Shown: in pieces, positions 25,455-34,659 of the stretch
Layout of the letters: each line of letters begins with the position of its first letter
Numbering within the stretch: position 1 is the first letter of the stretch
Notes under the pieces: model-generated
The model's input: only the letters and a program-made list of their open reading frames with translations
Databases searched by the model: none
What the model was told of the DNA's origin: nothing
Position numbers and translations under genes: made by a program
Source of the DNA: Bryobacteraceae bacterium
GTDB lineage: Bacteria; Acidobacteriota; Terriglobia; Bryobacterales; Bryobacteraceae
Length of the DNA: 64,000 bases
Reading direction: 5' to 3'
Assembly: GCA_041394945.1 (NCBI GenBank)
Contig: JAWKHH010000005.1
Location: forward strand, 558,001 to 622,000

Positions 25455-25852
25455 GCGCACTCCCCGAGCAATGTTTCCAGCTTCCTGCGCAGCGCCCGCG
25501 GCGAGTAGGGTTTGGCGAAGCAGGCGTTGGCGCCCAGGCTGAGCACCCTCTCGGTCCAATCGGGATCGGAACTTCCACTGGCGACGATGATCGGCGTTCG
25601 GGCGTAGCGGGGGACGGCGCGCATGCGGGAAATGAGTTCGAATCCGTCCATCCTGGGCATCTCCAGATCGGTGATCACGGCGGCCACCCGCGCGGCCTCT
25701 TCCTGGAGCATCCCCCACGCTTCCAGCCCGGTGCCGGCGACACGGATCTCGGCGCCATCGACATTGGTGAGGGCGATTTCGAGGTTGGCGGCCATTTGCG
25801 GCGAGTCTTCGACGATCAGAATCGTGCGGGCTGTGGTGGGCGCCGGTTTCAT
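25451..25852 (-). CDS. Stand-alone receiver-domain response regulator
   Basis: 133 aa, receiver only. Acidic pocket in ILIVEDSPQM, phospho-Asp in AVITDLEMPRMDGF, switch region PIIVASGSSD, and Lys in CFAKPYSPRALRRK. No output domain, so CheY/Spo0F-like signalling. First gene of the overlapping run with the barrel, the cupredoxin and the kinase. Confidence 0.92.
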   Translation of the reverse strand: MKPAPTTARTILIVEDSPQMAANLEIALTNVDGAEIRVAGTGLEAWGMLQEEAARVAAVITDLEMPRMDGFELISRMRAVPRYARTPIIVASGSSDPDWTERVLSLGANACFAKPYSPRALRRKLETLLGECA

Positions 25853-25936
25853 CAGGGTAGCGTGGGTCCTTCCCTACTATTGTTCGACGGACCCGACTAT
25901 GTTCCAGTATTCACCTTGTTAATTCGATGTTAAACG

Positions 25937-26611
25937 TTACGGCAGGAACCGGTATCCAACGCCGTGGACAGTCGTGAAGTGCCGGGGAACGTTGGCATCG
26001 GGCTCGAGCTTCTGGCGGAGCTTGACGACGTGGGCGTCCACGGTACGGGTATTGGGGAAACTATCGTAGCCCCAGACGGCGTTGAGTATCATATCGCGCG
26101 TGAGAGGGCGGTCCGGGTTCTGGAGAAAGTAGACGAGGAGGTTGTATTCGGCAGGCGTGACCTTGATCTCGTTGTTGCCGCGTTTCACGACGCGGCGCTC
26201 CAGATCCACCTCCGTCTCGCCGAAACGGAGAACCGTATGGACTTCCGGCGAGGCGCGGCGCAGAACGGCGCGGATGCGGGCCAGGAGTTCGCGGCGGCCG
26301 AAAGGTTTGGTGACGTAATCGTCGGCGCCGATTTCGAGGAGGACCACTTTGTCTACCTCTTCGCCGACGGCGCTGAGGACAATGATCGGCGTTTGGATCT
26401 GTGCGGAGCGGAGTTGCTTGCAGATTTCCGTACCGGTCATCCCCGGAAGGCGTAGGTCGACGATGAGAAGGTCCGGCTTGAGGGTGAGCGCCTTCTCGTA
26501 ACCCGTTGTGCCGTCAGAGGCTTGCACGACTCGGAAGCCTTCCTGCTCCAGCATGACGGTAATTGTATCCTGAAGGCTCTCATCATCGTCTATTAGGAGG
26601 ATGGTTTGCAT
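25937..26611 (-). CDS. OmpR/PhoB-family response regulator
   Basis: 224 aa from ATG 26611 (MQTILLIDDDESLQ). Receiver with phospho-Asp in LLIVDLRLPGMTG and Lys in YVTKPFGRREL, then a winged helix with VTPAEYNLLVYFLQNPDRPLTRDMILNAVWG and TVHGVGYRFLP. No kinase partner directly next to it; the neighbouring operon belongs to other partners. The 99-nt ORF extension to 26710 is not needed for a normal length. Confidence 0.9.
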   Translation of the reverse strand: MQTILLIDDDESLQDTITVMLEQEGFRVVQASDGTTGYEKALTLKPDLLIVDLRLPGMTGTEICKQLRSAQIQTPIIVLSAVGEEVDKVVLLEIGADDYVTKPFGRRELLARIRAVLRRASPEVHTVLRFGETEVDLERRVVKRGNNEIKVTPAEYNLLVYFLQNPDRPLTRDMILNAVWGYDSFPNTRTVDAHVVKLRQKLEPDANVPRHFTTVHGVGYRFLP

Positions 26612-26701
26612 TGCCCGGTTCCGTCCCATCGATTGTACCGTGCCGGAGGGCCGCAAACTGCCTGCATTGCCAACACTTGACCCAGAGGAGACAATTAGAG
26701 A

Positions 26702-27322
26702 ATGAAGCAAACTTTCGCCGTTGCCCTGCTAGCCGCGCTGCCCGTGCTCGCCAACTACAAGGCGGAGCCCGCCGGTGCGCCGCCGAGCGAGCTCGACCCG
26801 GCCATCGCCGGCGCGCTGGAGGCCACGGGAACGAAGGTGTTGACTTCCGACGGCAAGACGCTGTGCGAGATCTGGTGGCGGAAGGACGTCCCCAAGGGCA
26901 CGCCGTCGAATGAGACCGACATGATGTGGAAGACCACGCCGATGTTTTCGGTGGTCGGCGCGGTCCGCTATCCCGAGGAGGCCGCCGACCGGCGCGGCCA
27001 GAAGATCAAGGCGGGCGTCTACACGCTGCGTTTCGCGCTCTTCCCGATCAACGGCGATCACCAGGGTGTGTCGCCGAACCGGGACTTCCTGGTGTTGGCG
27101 CCGGCCGCCGAGGATAAGTCGATCGAACCGGTGGCGAAGTATGACGACCTGATGAAGCTGTCGCGCAAAGTGAGCGGCACGCCGCATCCGGCCGTGCTGA
27201 GCATGTGGGTGGTGGAAAGCGACTTCACGGCCGGCATGCAGGAGCTTGGCGAGGATCAGGTGCTGTTTGCCAAGGTGGGCGGCACGCCGATCGGGGTGAT
27301 TCTCGTCGGTACGGCGGAGTAG
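26702..27322 (+). CDS. Secreted hypothetical protein
   Basis: 206 aa with signal peptide MKQTFAVALLAALPVLANYK. A beta-rich domain follows with WWRKDVPKG, SVVGAVRYPEEA, KIKAGVYTLRFALFPINGD and SPNRDFLVLAPA. Similar proteins are widespread in Acidobacteria but have no described role. Divergently transcribed from the regulator 90 nt away, and adjacent to the convergent serine hydrolase. Confidence 0.7.
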   Translation: MKQTFAVALLAALPVLANYKAEPAGAPPSELDPAIAGALEATGTKVLTSDGKTLCEIWWRKDVPKGTPSNETDMMWKTTPMFSVVGAVRYPEEAADRRGQKIKAGVYTLRFALFPINGDHQGVSPNRDFLVLAPAAEDKSIEPVAKYDDLMKLSRKVSGTPHPAVLSMWVVESDFTAGMQELGEDQVLFAKVGGTPIGVILVGTAE

Positions 27323-27323
27323 G

Positions 27324-28553
27324 CTACTCCAGCGCCTGGTATACCGAAGCCGAGAACTTCGGCTGGATGTCGGTGCCATTGGGCATCAACTGGATCATCA
27401 GCACGACGACGAGCCCGCTTTCGGGGTCGACTTGGTAGGTGGTCCCATAGGCGCCTCCCCAGCCGAACGCTCCCACCCCGGCCATTCCGCTGGCTCCATA
27501 GCGATCCACTGTCTGGAATCCGAGGCCGAAGCCCAAGCCGTTGGTCGAGTGCAGCGTTCCGGACTGGTTCGTTTTCATCAGGCGGGCGGTGCGTGTTCCC
27601 AGGATGCGAGCTCCGTCGAGCTCGCCGTCGCGGCGGATGGCCTCCAGGAAACGCGCATAGTCGCGAGCGGTGGAGGTCAGCCCGGCGCCGCCCGCGAAGC
27701 TCTTGCGCGGACCTTCAACGTAGTGGCCCTGGCCTTTGGAGCCCTCCGGCGCGCGGACGACGGCGCCGCTGGGTCCGGTGGCGTAGACGGCGGCGAGTCG
27801 GTCGCGTTCGGCTGGCGGGATGTAGAAGCGCGTGTCCTTCATCCCGAGCGGACCGGTGATGCGCTCGCGCACGAATTCGTCGAGCGACTTGCCGGACGCC
27901 TTCTCGACAATGCAGCCGAGGATGTCGGTGTTGTAGCCGTAAACGTAGGCTTCGCCGGGCTGAGAGACGAAGGGCAGCGTTCCGAGCCGGTCCATGGTGA
28001 CGCAGATGGGCTCGTCCTTGTCGGCTGTGTACCAGCCGTTGCCGGCGTTTGGGCCGAGCCCGAGGCGCGCGTAGGCGTCGCGGACATGGGCGTCGACGCC
28101 ATAGGAGATCCCAGCGGTGTGGGTGAGCAGATGGCGGATGGTGATGGGCCGCTTTGCGGGCTCGGTACCGCCTTCCTTGAGCGCGACGGTGGTTTTGGCG
28201 AAGGTTGGGATGAAGTCGCCGGCGCGCTGGTCGAGCCCGATCTTGCCATCTTCGACGAGCGCGAGGACGGCGGCCGAGGTGATGGCCTTCGATTGGGAGG
28301 CGATGCGGAAGATGGTGTCCGTGGTCATCTTGCGCTTGGCCTCGATGTCCGCCCAGCCGACGGCGCGCTCGTAGACGGGGACACCGTCGCGAAGCACGAG
28401 CGCCACCGCCCCGGCGATCTTCTTTTCGGCAACGAAGCGATCGAGGAGGTGATCGACGCGTTCGAGGCGCTTCGTCGAGATCTGGAGTTTCTGCGCGGGC
28501 GTGGAGACGGCGGCGAGGGCCGCGGCGAGGAGGATGGCGGTGGTTCGGTTCAT
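27324..28553 (-). CDS. Secreted serine hydrolase, beta-lactamase/EstB family
   Basis: 409 aa, signal peptide MNRTTAILLAAALAAVSTPAQ. S86-Q-S-K89 is the SxxK motif; Y-G-Y-N (YVYGYNTDILG) the Tyr/Asn motif; FGWGGAYGTTY takes the third motif. It lies immediately downstream, on the same strand, of the permease with an inserted domain of the same fold, only 33 nt away. Open frame upstream of 28553 is shadow of the permease end. Confidence 0.88.
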   Translation of the reverse strand: MNRTTAILLAAALAAVSTPAQKLQISTKRLERVDHLLDRFVAEKKIAGAVALVLRDGVPVYERAVGWADIEAKRKMTTDTIFRIASQSKAITSAAVLALVEDGKIGLDQRAGDFIPTFAKTTVALKEGGTEPAKRPITIRHLLTHTAGISYGVDAHVRDAYARLGLGPNAGNGWYTADKDEPICVTMDRLGTLPFVSQPGEAYVYGYNTDILGCIVEKASGKSLDEFVRERITGPLGMKDTRFYIPPAERDRLAAVYATGPSGAVVRAPEGSKGQGHYVEGPRKSFAGGAGLTSTARDYARFLEAIRRDGELDGARILGTRTARLMKTNQSGTLHSTNGLGFGLGFQTVDRYGASGMAGVGAFGWGGAYGTTYQVDPESGLVVVLMIQLMPNGTDIQPKFSASVYQALE

Positions 28554-28585
28554 GCCTGGTATCGCGCCGATCTTAACACGGCGCC

Positions 28586-31399
28586 TTAGACGGGGGAGGT
28601 GCCGTCGCGATGCAGATCCAGGGGCTGGACGGCCGGCTCGGCACGGTCGTCGAACTCCAGCATTCGCCCTTCTTCCTGCCCGGACAGCGAATTCCTCCAG
28701 CGCGCCGCGAATGCCGCCGCCGCCAGCGCCGCTAGCAGTATGGCCACACCCTCGGGACTTCGAAGCGCTTGCCGCTCCAGCCGTGCGGCCGTTACGACAG
28801 GCAGCGCGACGGCCACGTAGGCAAGGGCGGCGATGTTGAATCCCGACTTGCCGGGCTGGTAGGAACAGGTGAATGGGATCTTTGGAAAACTCGCCAGGCT
28901 GATCTCGACCAGGACGATACCGAGAAGGCTCAGAGCCACGAGGTGAACCGCCGCCGCCCACACCGGCCAGATGACGAAGAACACGGTCGCCGCCAGCAAA
29001 GCAACCGGACCGATGCCGAGCGCATACATCGTCCGGCGCACCGCTCGCGGGACTGCATGACCGCCTTCGCCGGTCGTCATCCGGAAGATCCAGTTCGCGC
29101 GCAACTCCACTGGCAGCGACGCCGCGACCCGGATGCCGATCACGGAAGCGCACAGCACCAGGATGCTTGCCACGAGCAGCGGAACGTTCGGCTCGCGCAA
29201 GGCGTCCTCATTGGCGCCGAGCTGCCGCTGAACGCCCGGAGCCTTCACGATGAACACCACCACGGCCAGCGCCAAACCCCAATAGAAGGCGAGGAGTAGG
29301 CGGTGCTGACGGCTCCGCGCCAGCGTACGAATCCCGAAATGCGCCACCGCGCGGTCCACCCCGCGGCCGGGCAGGCGGAGCCAATGCATGCCAGCCACTG
29401 GAGCGACATCCGGCTGCTCGGCGATGCGGCGCATCGAGCGCAGGTAGGCGAACAGGTACGCCGCGGCAGCCACCAAAAGCGCCCCGCCCAACGCCGCCCA
29501 CGCCCTTCGGGCCAAAGGCGCCAAGACCTCCGACCCGGCCAATTGCTGAAACAGGCCAAGAAACCAATAGGTCGGCGACCACCACAGCCAGCCTCCGTTC
29601 TGGGCGGAGACCAGCACCGGCGGCGACACCGCCAGCGGCAGCAGCATGTATCCGCCCACCAAGCCGGCGAAGATCGTGAGTTGAAGACCAGGCGAGACGC
29701 GCAAGAACCATCTTCGGGGCAGGATCTGCTCGGCGGCACCCTGCAACGCCATCACGAAGAGGAACACAAACGCGGCGCTCGCGAGCATCGTCACCCAGTA
29801 CGCCAGTGCCATCCGGGTCGCTCCCAACGCGCCGCCTCCGCCCGGCGCCATGACGGTGCGCAGCGTCAAGGCCGGCTCCCCGGCAAGCCGTTCGCGCATC
29901 CGCTCGCCGATGAAGTCCGGCAGCGCCGTAATCGCCATTGCGCGGTTGGTGAGGATCACGCCCGCGTAGTCCCGCCCGGGATCGAAGAACGAATAGCACG
30001 AGTAGCCGCCGGTGCCGCCGTTGTGCCAATAGACACCGCCAGCGTCGCGGACCCAGCCAAGCCCGATCGCCCGTCCGCTGGGCACGTCCGCCTGGAGCCT
30101 CTGCGACAATTCGAGCGCCGCCGTCAACCCGTGGCCAACCGCGGAGCGCGGATGGAGCTGAGCGTCCAGATACGTCAACATGTCGCCAGCGGTCGAACGG
30201 ATGCCGCCGGCTGGCGCCATGGCGTCCATGTCCCATCCCTTCACTTCGCGCCCACGCGCGTCGACGCCGGGCAAGAAGCGCGCGGCCATTTCTTCCGGCA
30301 GCCGGATCGCGGTATCGCGCATTCCCAACGGACCGGTGATCTCGCGCCGCACCAGTTCCTCGTAGTCCACGCTGGCCGCGCGCCCGAGCACTGTGCCGAG
30401 CAAGGCGTAGCCGAGATTGCTGTATTCGAACCGCGCGTTGCCCGGCCGGCGCACGCCGTGGCGTGCGATGAACTCGAATAATTGCTTGGGATGGTAGTCC
30501 GCCGCTGGATTTGACCGGTCGGCGGGGTGGATATTGTCCGGCATTGGCGGCAGCCCCGAGAAGTGGGTCGCCAGGCTGAGCAACGTGATTTCGCGGCCGC
30601 CCGGAGGGGCACTCCCGGCGCCCGGGGGCAACAGCATCCGCAGCGGATCCGTCAGCTTAACCTCGCCGCGCGCGACGGACTGCGCCAACAGCAACCCGGT
30701 GAACGTCTTGCTGATCGAGCCAATCTCGAAAATCGAATCCTCACGCGCCGCGCCATAGGTCCAGACGCGCCGCGCCCCGCGATGGAGCAAACCGATCGCC
30801 GCGCCGCCGGCTCCGCCCTGGGCAAAGGCGCCCCCACCGGCCCCACCAGCCTGCGCGAGCGCCTGATCCAGGTCCGCCCGCAACGCATCCGGGCCCATGG
30901 CCGGCAGCGCCGGATCGTAGGTCATCTCAGGAACAGGCTGGCGGACGGCGCGCTCATGGAACGTAAGCGGCCAGACGAGCCCCCCGACGCAATGCAGGCT
31001 CACCACCACGCCCGCCACGGCCGTCGCCATCGCGGCGATCTTGGCATACAGGATCGTCCGCGGGCGCACGGGAAGCGGAGCGATGATGTGAACGTCCCGC
31101 CGGTCCGGGAACGCGGCGTCCCAAGTGAGCACCGCCGTCAGTCCGGCGGCGAGCATGGTCAACGCGATGAGGTAATGCTGGGCCGTCCAGACAATCATCA
31201 GGCCAACTTGAGGAGGGAGTCCGCCGGCGATCGCCAGGCCGAGGGCCGGTATCAGGGAAACAACGCTCAGGAAGATCAAGAGCGCCGCGATCTGCCCGAG
31301 AAGGCGGCCCGTATCGCCGTCCGGGGCGATCATGTCGAGGTCAACGACGCGAAACAAAAACTCGCGATATAGGGCGCGGAATTGACGGCTGGGTCTCAT
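28586..31399 (-). CDS. ABC-2-type permease with inserted beta-lactamase-fold serine hydrolase
   Basis: 937 aa. Residues about 1-145 are a membrane region (QFRALYREFLFRVVDLDMI; LLGQIAALLIFLS; GLMIVWTAQHYLIALTML; TAVAGVVVSLHCVGGLVWPL). Residues about 165-505 form a serine hydrolase domain: SIF-E-IG-S228-I-S-K231, Y326-S-N328, H459-N-G461. From about 528 multiple transmembrane helices resume (ALAYWVTMLASAAFVFLF, then RRWFLRVSPGLQL, TYWFLGLFQQLAGSE). The flanking parts resemble known acidobacterial ABC-associated permeases, so the hydrolase looks inserted rather than appended. An ABC ATPase lies just upstream. The catalytic domain would lie on one side of the membrane; topology suggests the periplasm. 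Confidence 0.85.
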   Translation of the reverse strand: MRPSRQFRALYREFLFRVVDLDMIAPDGDTGRLLGQIAALLIFLSVVSLIPALGLAIAGGLPPQVGLMIVWTAQHYLIALTMLAAGLTAVLTWDAAFPDRRDVHIIAPLPVRPRTILYAKIAAMATAVAGVVVSLHCVGGLVWPLTFHERAVRQPVPEMTYDPALPAMGPDALRADLDQALAQAGGAGGGAFAQGGAGGAAIGLLHRGARRVWTYGAAREDSIFEIGSISKTFTGLLLAQSVARGEVKLTDPLRMLLPPGAGSAPPGGREITLLSLATHFSGLPPMPDNIHPADRSNPAADYHPKQLFEFIARHGVRRPGNARFEYSNLGYALLGTVLGRAASVDYEELVRREITGPLGMRDTAIRLPEEMAARFLPGVDARGREVKGWDMDAMAPAGGIRSTAGDMLTYLDAQLHPRSAVGHGLTAALELSQRLQADVPSGRAIGLGWVRDAGGVYWHNGGTGGYSCYSFFDPGRDYAGVILTNRAMAITALPDFIGERMRERLAGEPALTLRTVMAPGGGGALGATRMALAYWVTMLASAAFVFLFVMALQGAAEQILPRRWFLRVSPGLQLTIFAGLVGGYMLLPLAVSPPVLVSAQNGGWLWWSPTYWFLGLFQQLAGSEVLAPLARRAWAALGGALLVAAAAYLFAYLRSMRRIAEQPDVAPVAGMHWLRLPGRGVDRAVAHFGIRTLARSRQHRLLLAFYWGLALAVVVFIVKAPGVQRQLGANEDALREPNVPLLVASILVLCASVIGIRVAASLPVELRANWIFRMTTGEGGHAVPRAVRRTMYALGIGPVALLAATVFFVIWPVWAAAVHLVALSLLGIVLVEISLASFPKIPFTCSYQPGKSGFNIAALAYVAVALPVVTAARLERQALRSPEGVAILLAALAAAAFAARWRNSLSGQEEGRMLEFDDRAEPAVQPLDLHRDGTSPV

Positions 31400-31400
31400 C

Positions 31401-32165
31401 TCATTCCCGCACTACACCGGCGATCTCGGCCGCGACGGCATCGGGGTGCTGATCGACGGCCAGTTGCGAGAAGATCTCCTCCAGCGTGGGGAGCGACATC
31501 AGGGCGCGGAGCCGTTCAATTGAGTCGTCAGCGACAACGCGTCCGCGATGCAAGATCACCACGCGGGCCGCCACACGCTCCACGGTCTCCAGTTCGTGCG
31601 AACTGAACAGCACCACCCGGCCGCGCGCGGCCAACTCTCGGATCAGGCTGCGCATCACCAGCGCGGACGCAACGTCAAGTCCGGAGAAGGGTTCATCGAG
31701 CAGGATGATTTCCGGGTCGTGGAGCAGAGCGGCGATCAACAGAACCTTCTGACGCATGCCTTTCGAGTAGTTCGCGATGGGGGAGTGCCGGTCGCCGTGA
31801 AGGCCGAAGAGGGTGAGCAGACTCTCGATCTTCCCGGCCGTAGGCTTGGCGGGCAGCTCACGCAGGTCGGCGACGAGGGTCAGGTATTCGAGCCCGGAAA
31901 GGTGCGGGTAGAGGTGGGGCTCTTCCGGCACATAACCCATGCGCCGCTTGAACCCGATCCAGTCCTCGGCCACCGGATGCCCGCCGAACCAGACCTCGCC
32001 CCGGGTTGCCTCGATCAGCCCAGTGACGATCTTCATCGTCGTCGACTTGCCGGAGCCGTTCGGCCCAAGATAGCCGGTGATTTCCCCCGGCCGTACCGAG
32101 AAGCTGACGTCGCTCACGGCGGCGATTCCGGCGAAGCTCTTCGATATCGAACGTAGTTCCAGCAT
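31401..32165 (-). CDS. ABC transporter ATP-binding protein
   Basis: 254 aa. Walker A GPNGSGKST, Q-loop GYVPEEPHLYPHLSG, signature YSKGMRQKV, Walker B IILLDEPFSGLD, and H-loop SSHELE. Fits ATPases of ABC-2 exporters. Its stop codon is one nucleotide from the permease start, so the two form one transporter. Cargo unknown. Confidence 0.95.
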   Translation of the reverse strand: MLELRSISKSFAGIAAVSDVSFSVRPGEITGYLGPNGSGKSTTMKIVTGLIEATRGEVWFGGHPVAEDWIGFKRRMGYVPEEPHLYPHLSGLEYLTLVADLRELPAKPTAGKIESLLTLFGLHGDRHSPIANYSKGMRQKVLLIAALLHDPEIILLDEPFSGLDVASALVMRSLIRELAARGRVVLFSSHELETVERVAARVVILHRGRVVADDSIERLRALMSLPTLEEIFSQLAVDQHPDAVAAEIAGVVRE

Positions 32166-32214
32166 CGGCGCAGTTAGACACCGGGCGCAGCCGATTTGTT
32201 CCCGGAGTCCGCGC

Positions 32215-33327
32215 CTACGCGAAGGCGATCTTGGCCTTCTTCACCAGCGCGTCCTTCATCAGCTTCGAGATCGCAACCGCCGAGTTCGACTGACGGTAAC
32301 GTCCCCCGAAGTGCAGGCCCACCACGCGGTGCGTTTCGAGGTCGATGACGCAGGAACCGGAATTGCCGCCGAGGGTGGAGCAATCGTGTTGGACGACGAC
32401 GGCCGCCTCCGGCACCGACGACAACTGGCCCGGCTGGAGCCGCTTCACGTTGTAGATGCCGGAGAAGATGCGGCGCATGTGCTCGGGATCGTTGCGGTAG
32501 GGGTCGGCGGCGGGGTAGCCGACGACGTAAACTTCGCGGCCCTTTTTCAACTCCGGCGCCTTGGCGACGGCAAGCGCATCTGGGGCCTTGGTCTTCTTGG
32601 CGCCCTTGCGCGACACCGTGAGCAGGGCCATATCGTGCTCGTCGTGGATGCCGATCACGCCTGTGAGGGCGAACTCGGCGGGAGTCGTCGAACCGAGTTC
32701 CTCGCGGTAGTCGATGCGCGGCTTCATACCGGGCTCGAACGTCCACTTTCTGCCGGACTGACGGCTGAAGACCTTGGCCACGTGGCGATTGGTCATCACC
32801 ACGGTGTCGGCCACGAGGAACCCCGTGCCCACCCATTCCATCGACGGGTGGCCGTCGAGTTCGATGCGGCCGATGCTCGGCAGGTTCGCTTCGATCTCGG
32901 CGCGCGCGTCTTCGAGCTTGGCCCATTCCTGCGGCGGCGGGAGGAAACGGCCGTCCTGGATGAGGATCGCCGGGCGCTCGGTGAGGAGGATGATTGCCTC
33001 GAGGCCCTGCTCTTCGAACGGCGTCAGGTCGGCGGCGGCGCCGTCTTTCTTGATCTTGGCGACAGCCTTGCGGCCGGCCGCGATGGTGGCGCGCTGGTCC
33101 TGCCGCAGGCCGGGGAGTTCGCCACCGGGCATCGGCAGATCGATGTCGACCTCGCCGACGGGGGCGGCTGCCGAGGGGGTCATCAACTCATTGCCGAAGT
33201 CACGAGGGGTGGCGGCTGTTCCGCCCAGCAACTCATCGACCGGTGTGTCTTCGACCCGCTCCTGGAACTTATTCAGGTCTTTGAGCACGCGCATCGCGTA
33301 CTTCATCGTGGCGGTCTTCCTGGCCAT
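32215..33327 (-). CDS. Cytosolic trypsin-like serine protease
   Basis: 370 aa, no signal peptide. The chymotrypsin fold occupies about 150-370: H182 (VVMTNRHVAKV), D232 (HDMALLTV), S323 (LGGNSGSCVID) make the triad. The N-terminal 110 residues are mainly charged and helical; 110-165 (LTERPAILIQDGRF, SIGRIEL) is a linker also seen in other cytosolic trypsin-like proteins. It begins 2 nt after the metallophosphoesterase stop. Absence of a leader plus partnering with a second enzyme suggests an intracellular regulatory or conflict role rather than digestion. Confidence 0.85.
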   Translation of the reverse strand: MARKTATMKYAMRVLKDLNKFQERVEDTPVDELLGGTAATPRDFGNELMTPSAAAPVGEVDIDLPMPGGELPGLRQDQRATIAAGRKAVAKIKKDGAAADLTPFEEQGLEAIILLTERPAILIQDGRFLPPPQEWAKLEDARAEIEANLPSIGRIELDGHPSMEWVGTGFLVADTVVMTNRHVAKVFSRQSGRKWTFEPGMKPRIDYREELGSTTPAEFALTGVIGIHDEHDMALLTVSRKGAKKTKAPDALAVAKAPELKKGREVYVVGYPAADPYRNDPEHMRRIFSGIYNVKRLQPGQLSSVPEAAVVVQHDCSTLGGNSGSCVIDLETHRVVGLHFGGRYRQSNSAVAISKLMKDALVKKAKIAFA

Positions 33328-33329
33328 GG

Positions 33330-34589
33330 CTACACCAGCTCCTGTTCGCGAATCACGGTTCCGTCGGCGAGGTGGCAGACCTCGTGCGCGCGCGCGCCGT
33401 CGAGCTCGAGCGTCACGTACCCATGCGGGCCGTACTCGGTCTCGTGCCCCACGACGTAAGGATTCGGCCCGGCGAGCAGTTCCCCGCCCGGCACGAGGTT
33501 GCGCGGCTCCAGCCGGAAGAACTTCGGTTCGACCGGCGCTTCCACCATGTCGTCCTTGAAATACGGGAACCCGCCGTGGCCGATGCAGCGACCGTGCATT
33601 CCCCATAGCGGATGCTTGTCGTGGAGAAAGAGGCGGTGCTCGTGGCCCCAATACCAAGCGAAGATGCGGCCCTGTTCGAGCAGGTCTCCGAGAGCGTCGA
33701 CGAGCTTGGGGCCCTGCCGTTCGAGCAGCGAGACCGGCTGGTGGTGGCTGAACAGGATCACGCGGCGAGGGCCGGCGGCGGCCACGGTCTTGTGGACCCA
33801 TTCCGATTGCACCTTGGCGAGCGCATGGTCGGTGTGCGCCGTGTCGAGCCCGAGGAGCAGCCAATGGTCGTTCTGAAGCGCGAAATAGCTCGCCGATTGC
33901 TCCAGCGCCGGCAGCGCCTTCCTGAAGTAGGCCTTGCCGCCGGTGTACATCTCGTGGTTCCCGTTGAGCGTGCGGAGAAGCGCGCCGGCCGGGCGCGGGA
34001 AGAAGGCGAGGAGGCGTTCGGCGATCTCGTCATCGTCGCCCGAATAGTAGGTGTCGCCGAGGTGCATGGCGAGCTGGAAACCGCGTGCGTCGCCCTCGAT
34101 GCTCTCCTTGATCTTCGGTGCGCCGTAGAGGCCGGTGGCCCAATCGGCGAAAAGCGCCAGCCGGGCGGTGTTCGGGATCGCACCGGGAAATTCGTCGGGC
34201 GGGAGGAGCTTGTGGGGCCGGATGCGCTGCCACCACGTGAAGAAGCTGCCGATCCAGCCGGCGAGATCGCGCTCGTCGAACTTGGCCTCGAGCGCGCCGG
34301 CGCCGATGTCGTCGAGCTGGCCGGCCTGGGCGGCCTGGCGGGCAAGAAAGGTTTGCAGCAGGGACGCGGCCTGGTCCTGCGCGGTCACCATCACGCCGCC
34401 GCGGCGTTCGGCTGCCTCGAGCGCCTGCATCGCGTGGCTCACCTGAGCGAGCATACGGGTGCGCGCGCCCGGAGCGAGAACGGCCTCTTCTTCGCCCCCG
34501 GCCGCGACCTCGGCAATCATCCGACCCGCCTTGGCAAGCGAGCGGTAGCTGACCACGACGGGACTCACCGGCTTCTTCTTTTTCGCCAT
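33330..34589 (-). CDS. Calcineurin-like metallophosphoesterase
   Basis: 419 aa, no signal peptide. Metal-binding motifs in order: D149 (LFADWATG), G178-D179 (HLGDTYYSGDDD), G-N-H-E 210-213, H282-H283 (FSHHQ), G-H-E-H 315-318. First 110 residues are a helical extension of unknown fold. The D-x-H block reads D-W-A here, like purple-acid-phosphatase-type variants. Paired with the downstream cytosolic protease; start ATG 34589 (MAKKKKP) gives a Lys-rich start. Substrate may be a phosphoester of protein, nucleotide or RNA; unknown. Confidence 0.85.
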   Translation of the reverse strand: MAKKKKPVSPVVVSYRSLAKAGRMIAEVAAGGEEEAVLAPGARTRMLAQVSHAMQALEAAERRGGVMVTAQDQAASLLQTFLARQAAQAGQLDDIGAGALEAKFDERDLAGWIGSFFTWWQRIRPHKLLPPDEFPGAIPNTARLALFADWATGLYGAPKIKESIEGDARGFQLAMHLGDTYYSGDDDEIAERLLAFFPRPAGALLRTLNGNHEMYTGGKAYFRKALPALEQSASYFALQNDHWLLLGLDTAHTDHALAKVQSEWVHKTVAAAGPRRVILFSHHQPVSLLERQGPKLVDALGDLLEQGRIFAWYWGHEHRLFLHDKHPLWGMHGRCIGHGGFPYFKDDMVEAPVEPKFFRLEPRNLVPGGELLAGPNPYVVGHETEYGPHGYVTLELDGARAHEVCHLADGTVIREQELV

Positions 34590-34659
34590 AGTAGCTATGG
34601 TAGTGACTTTCAATTGGTCCGGCGTTTCAGTCGAAAATCATCTTCTTTTCCGTGGTAGC

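Noticed and set aside
26612..26710. Extended start of the OmpR regulator at 26710
   Set aside because: Adds 33 residues with no family similarity and would overlap the divergent gene's start.
32774..33559. Plus-strand 261-aa frame opposite the protease gene
   Set aside because: Ser/Arg-rich antisense shadow of the protease-phosphoesterase pair.
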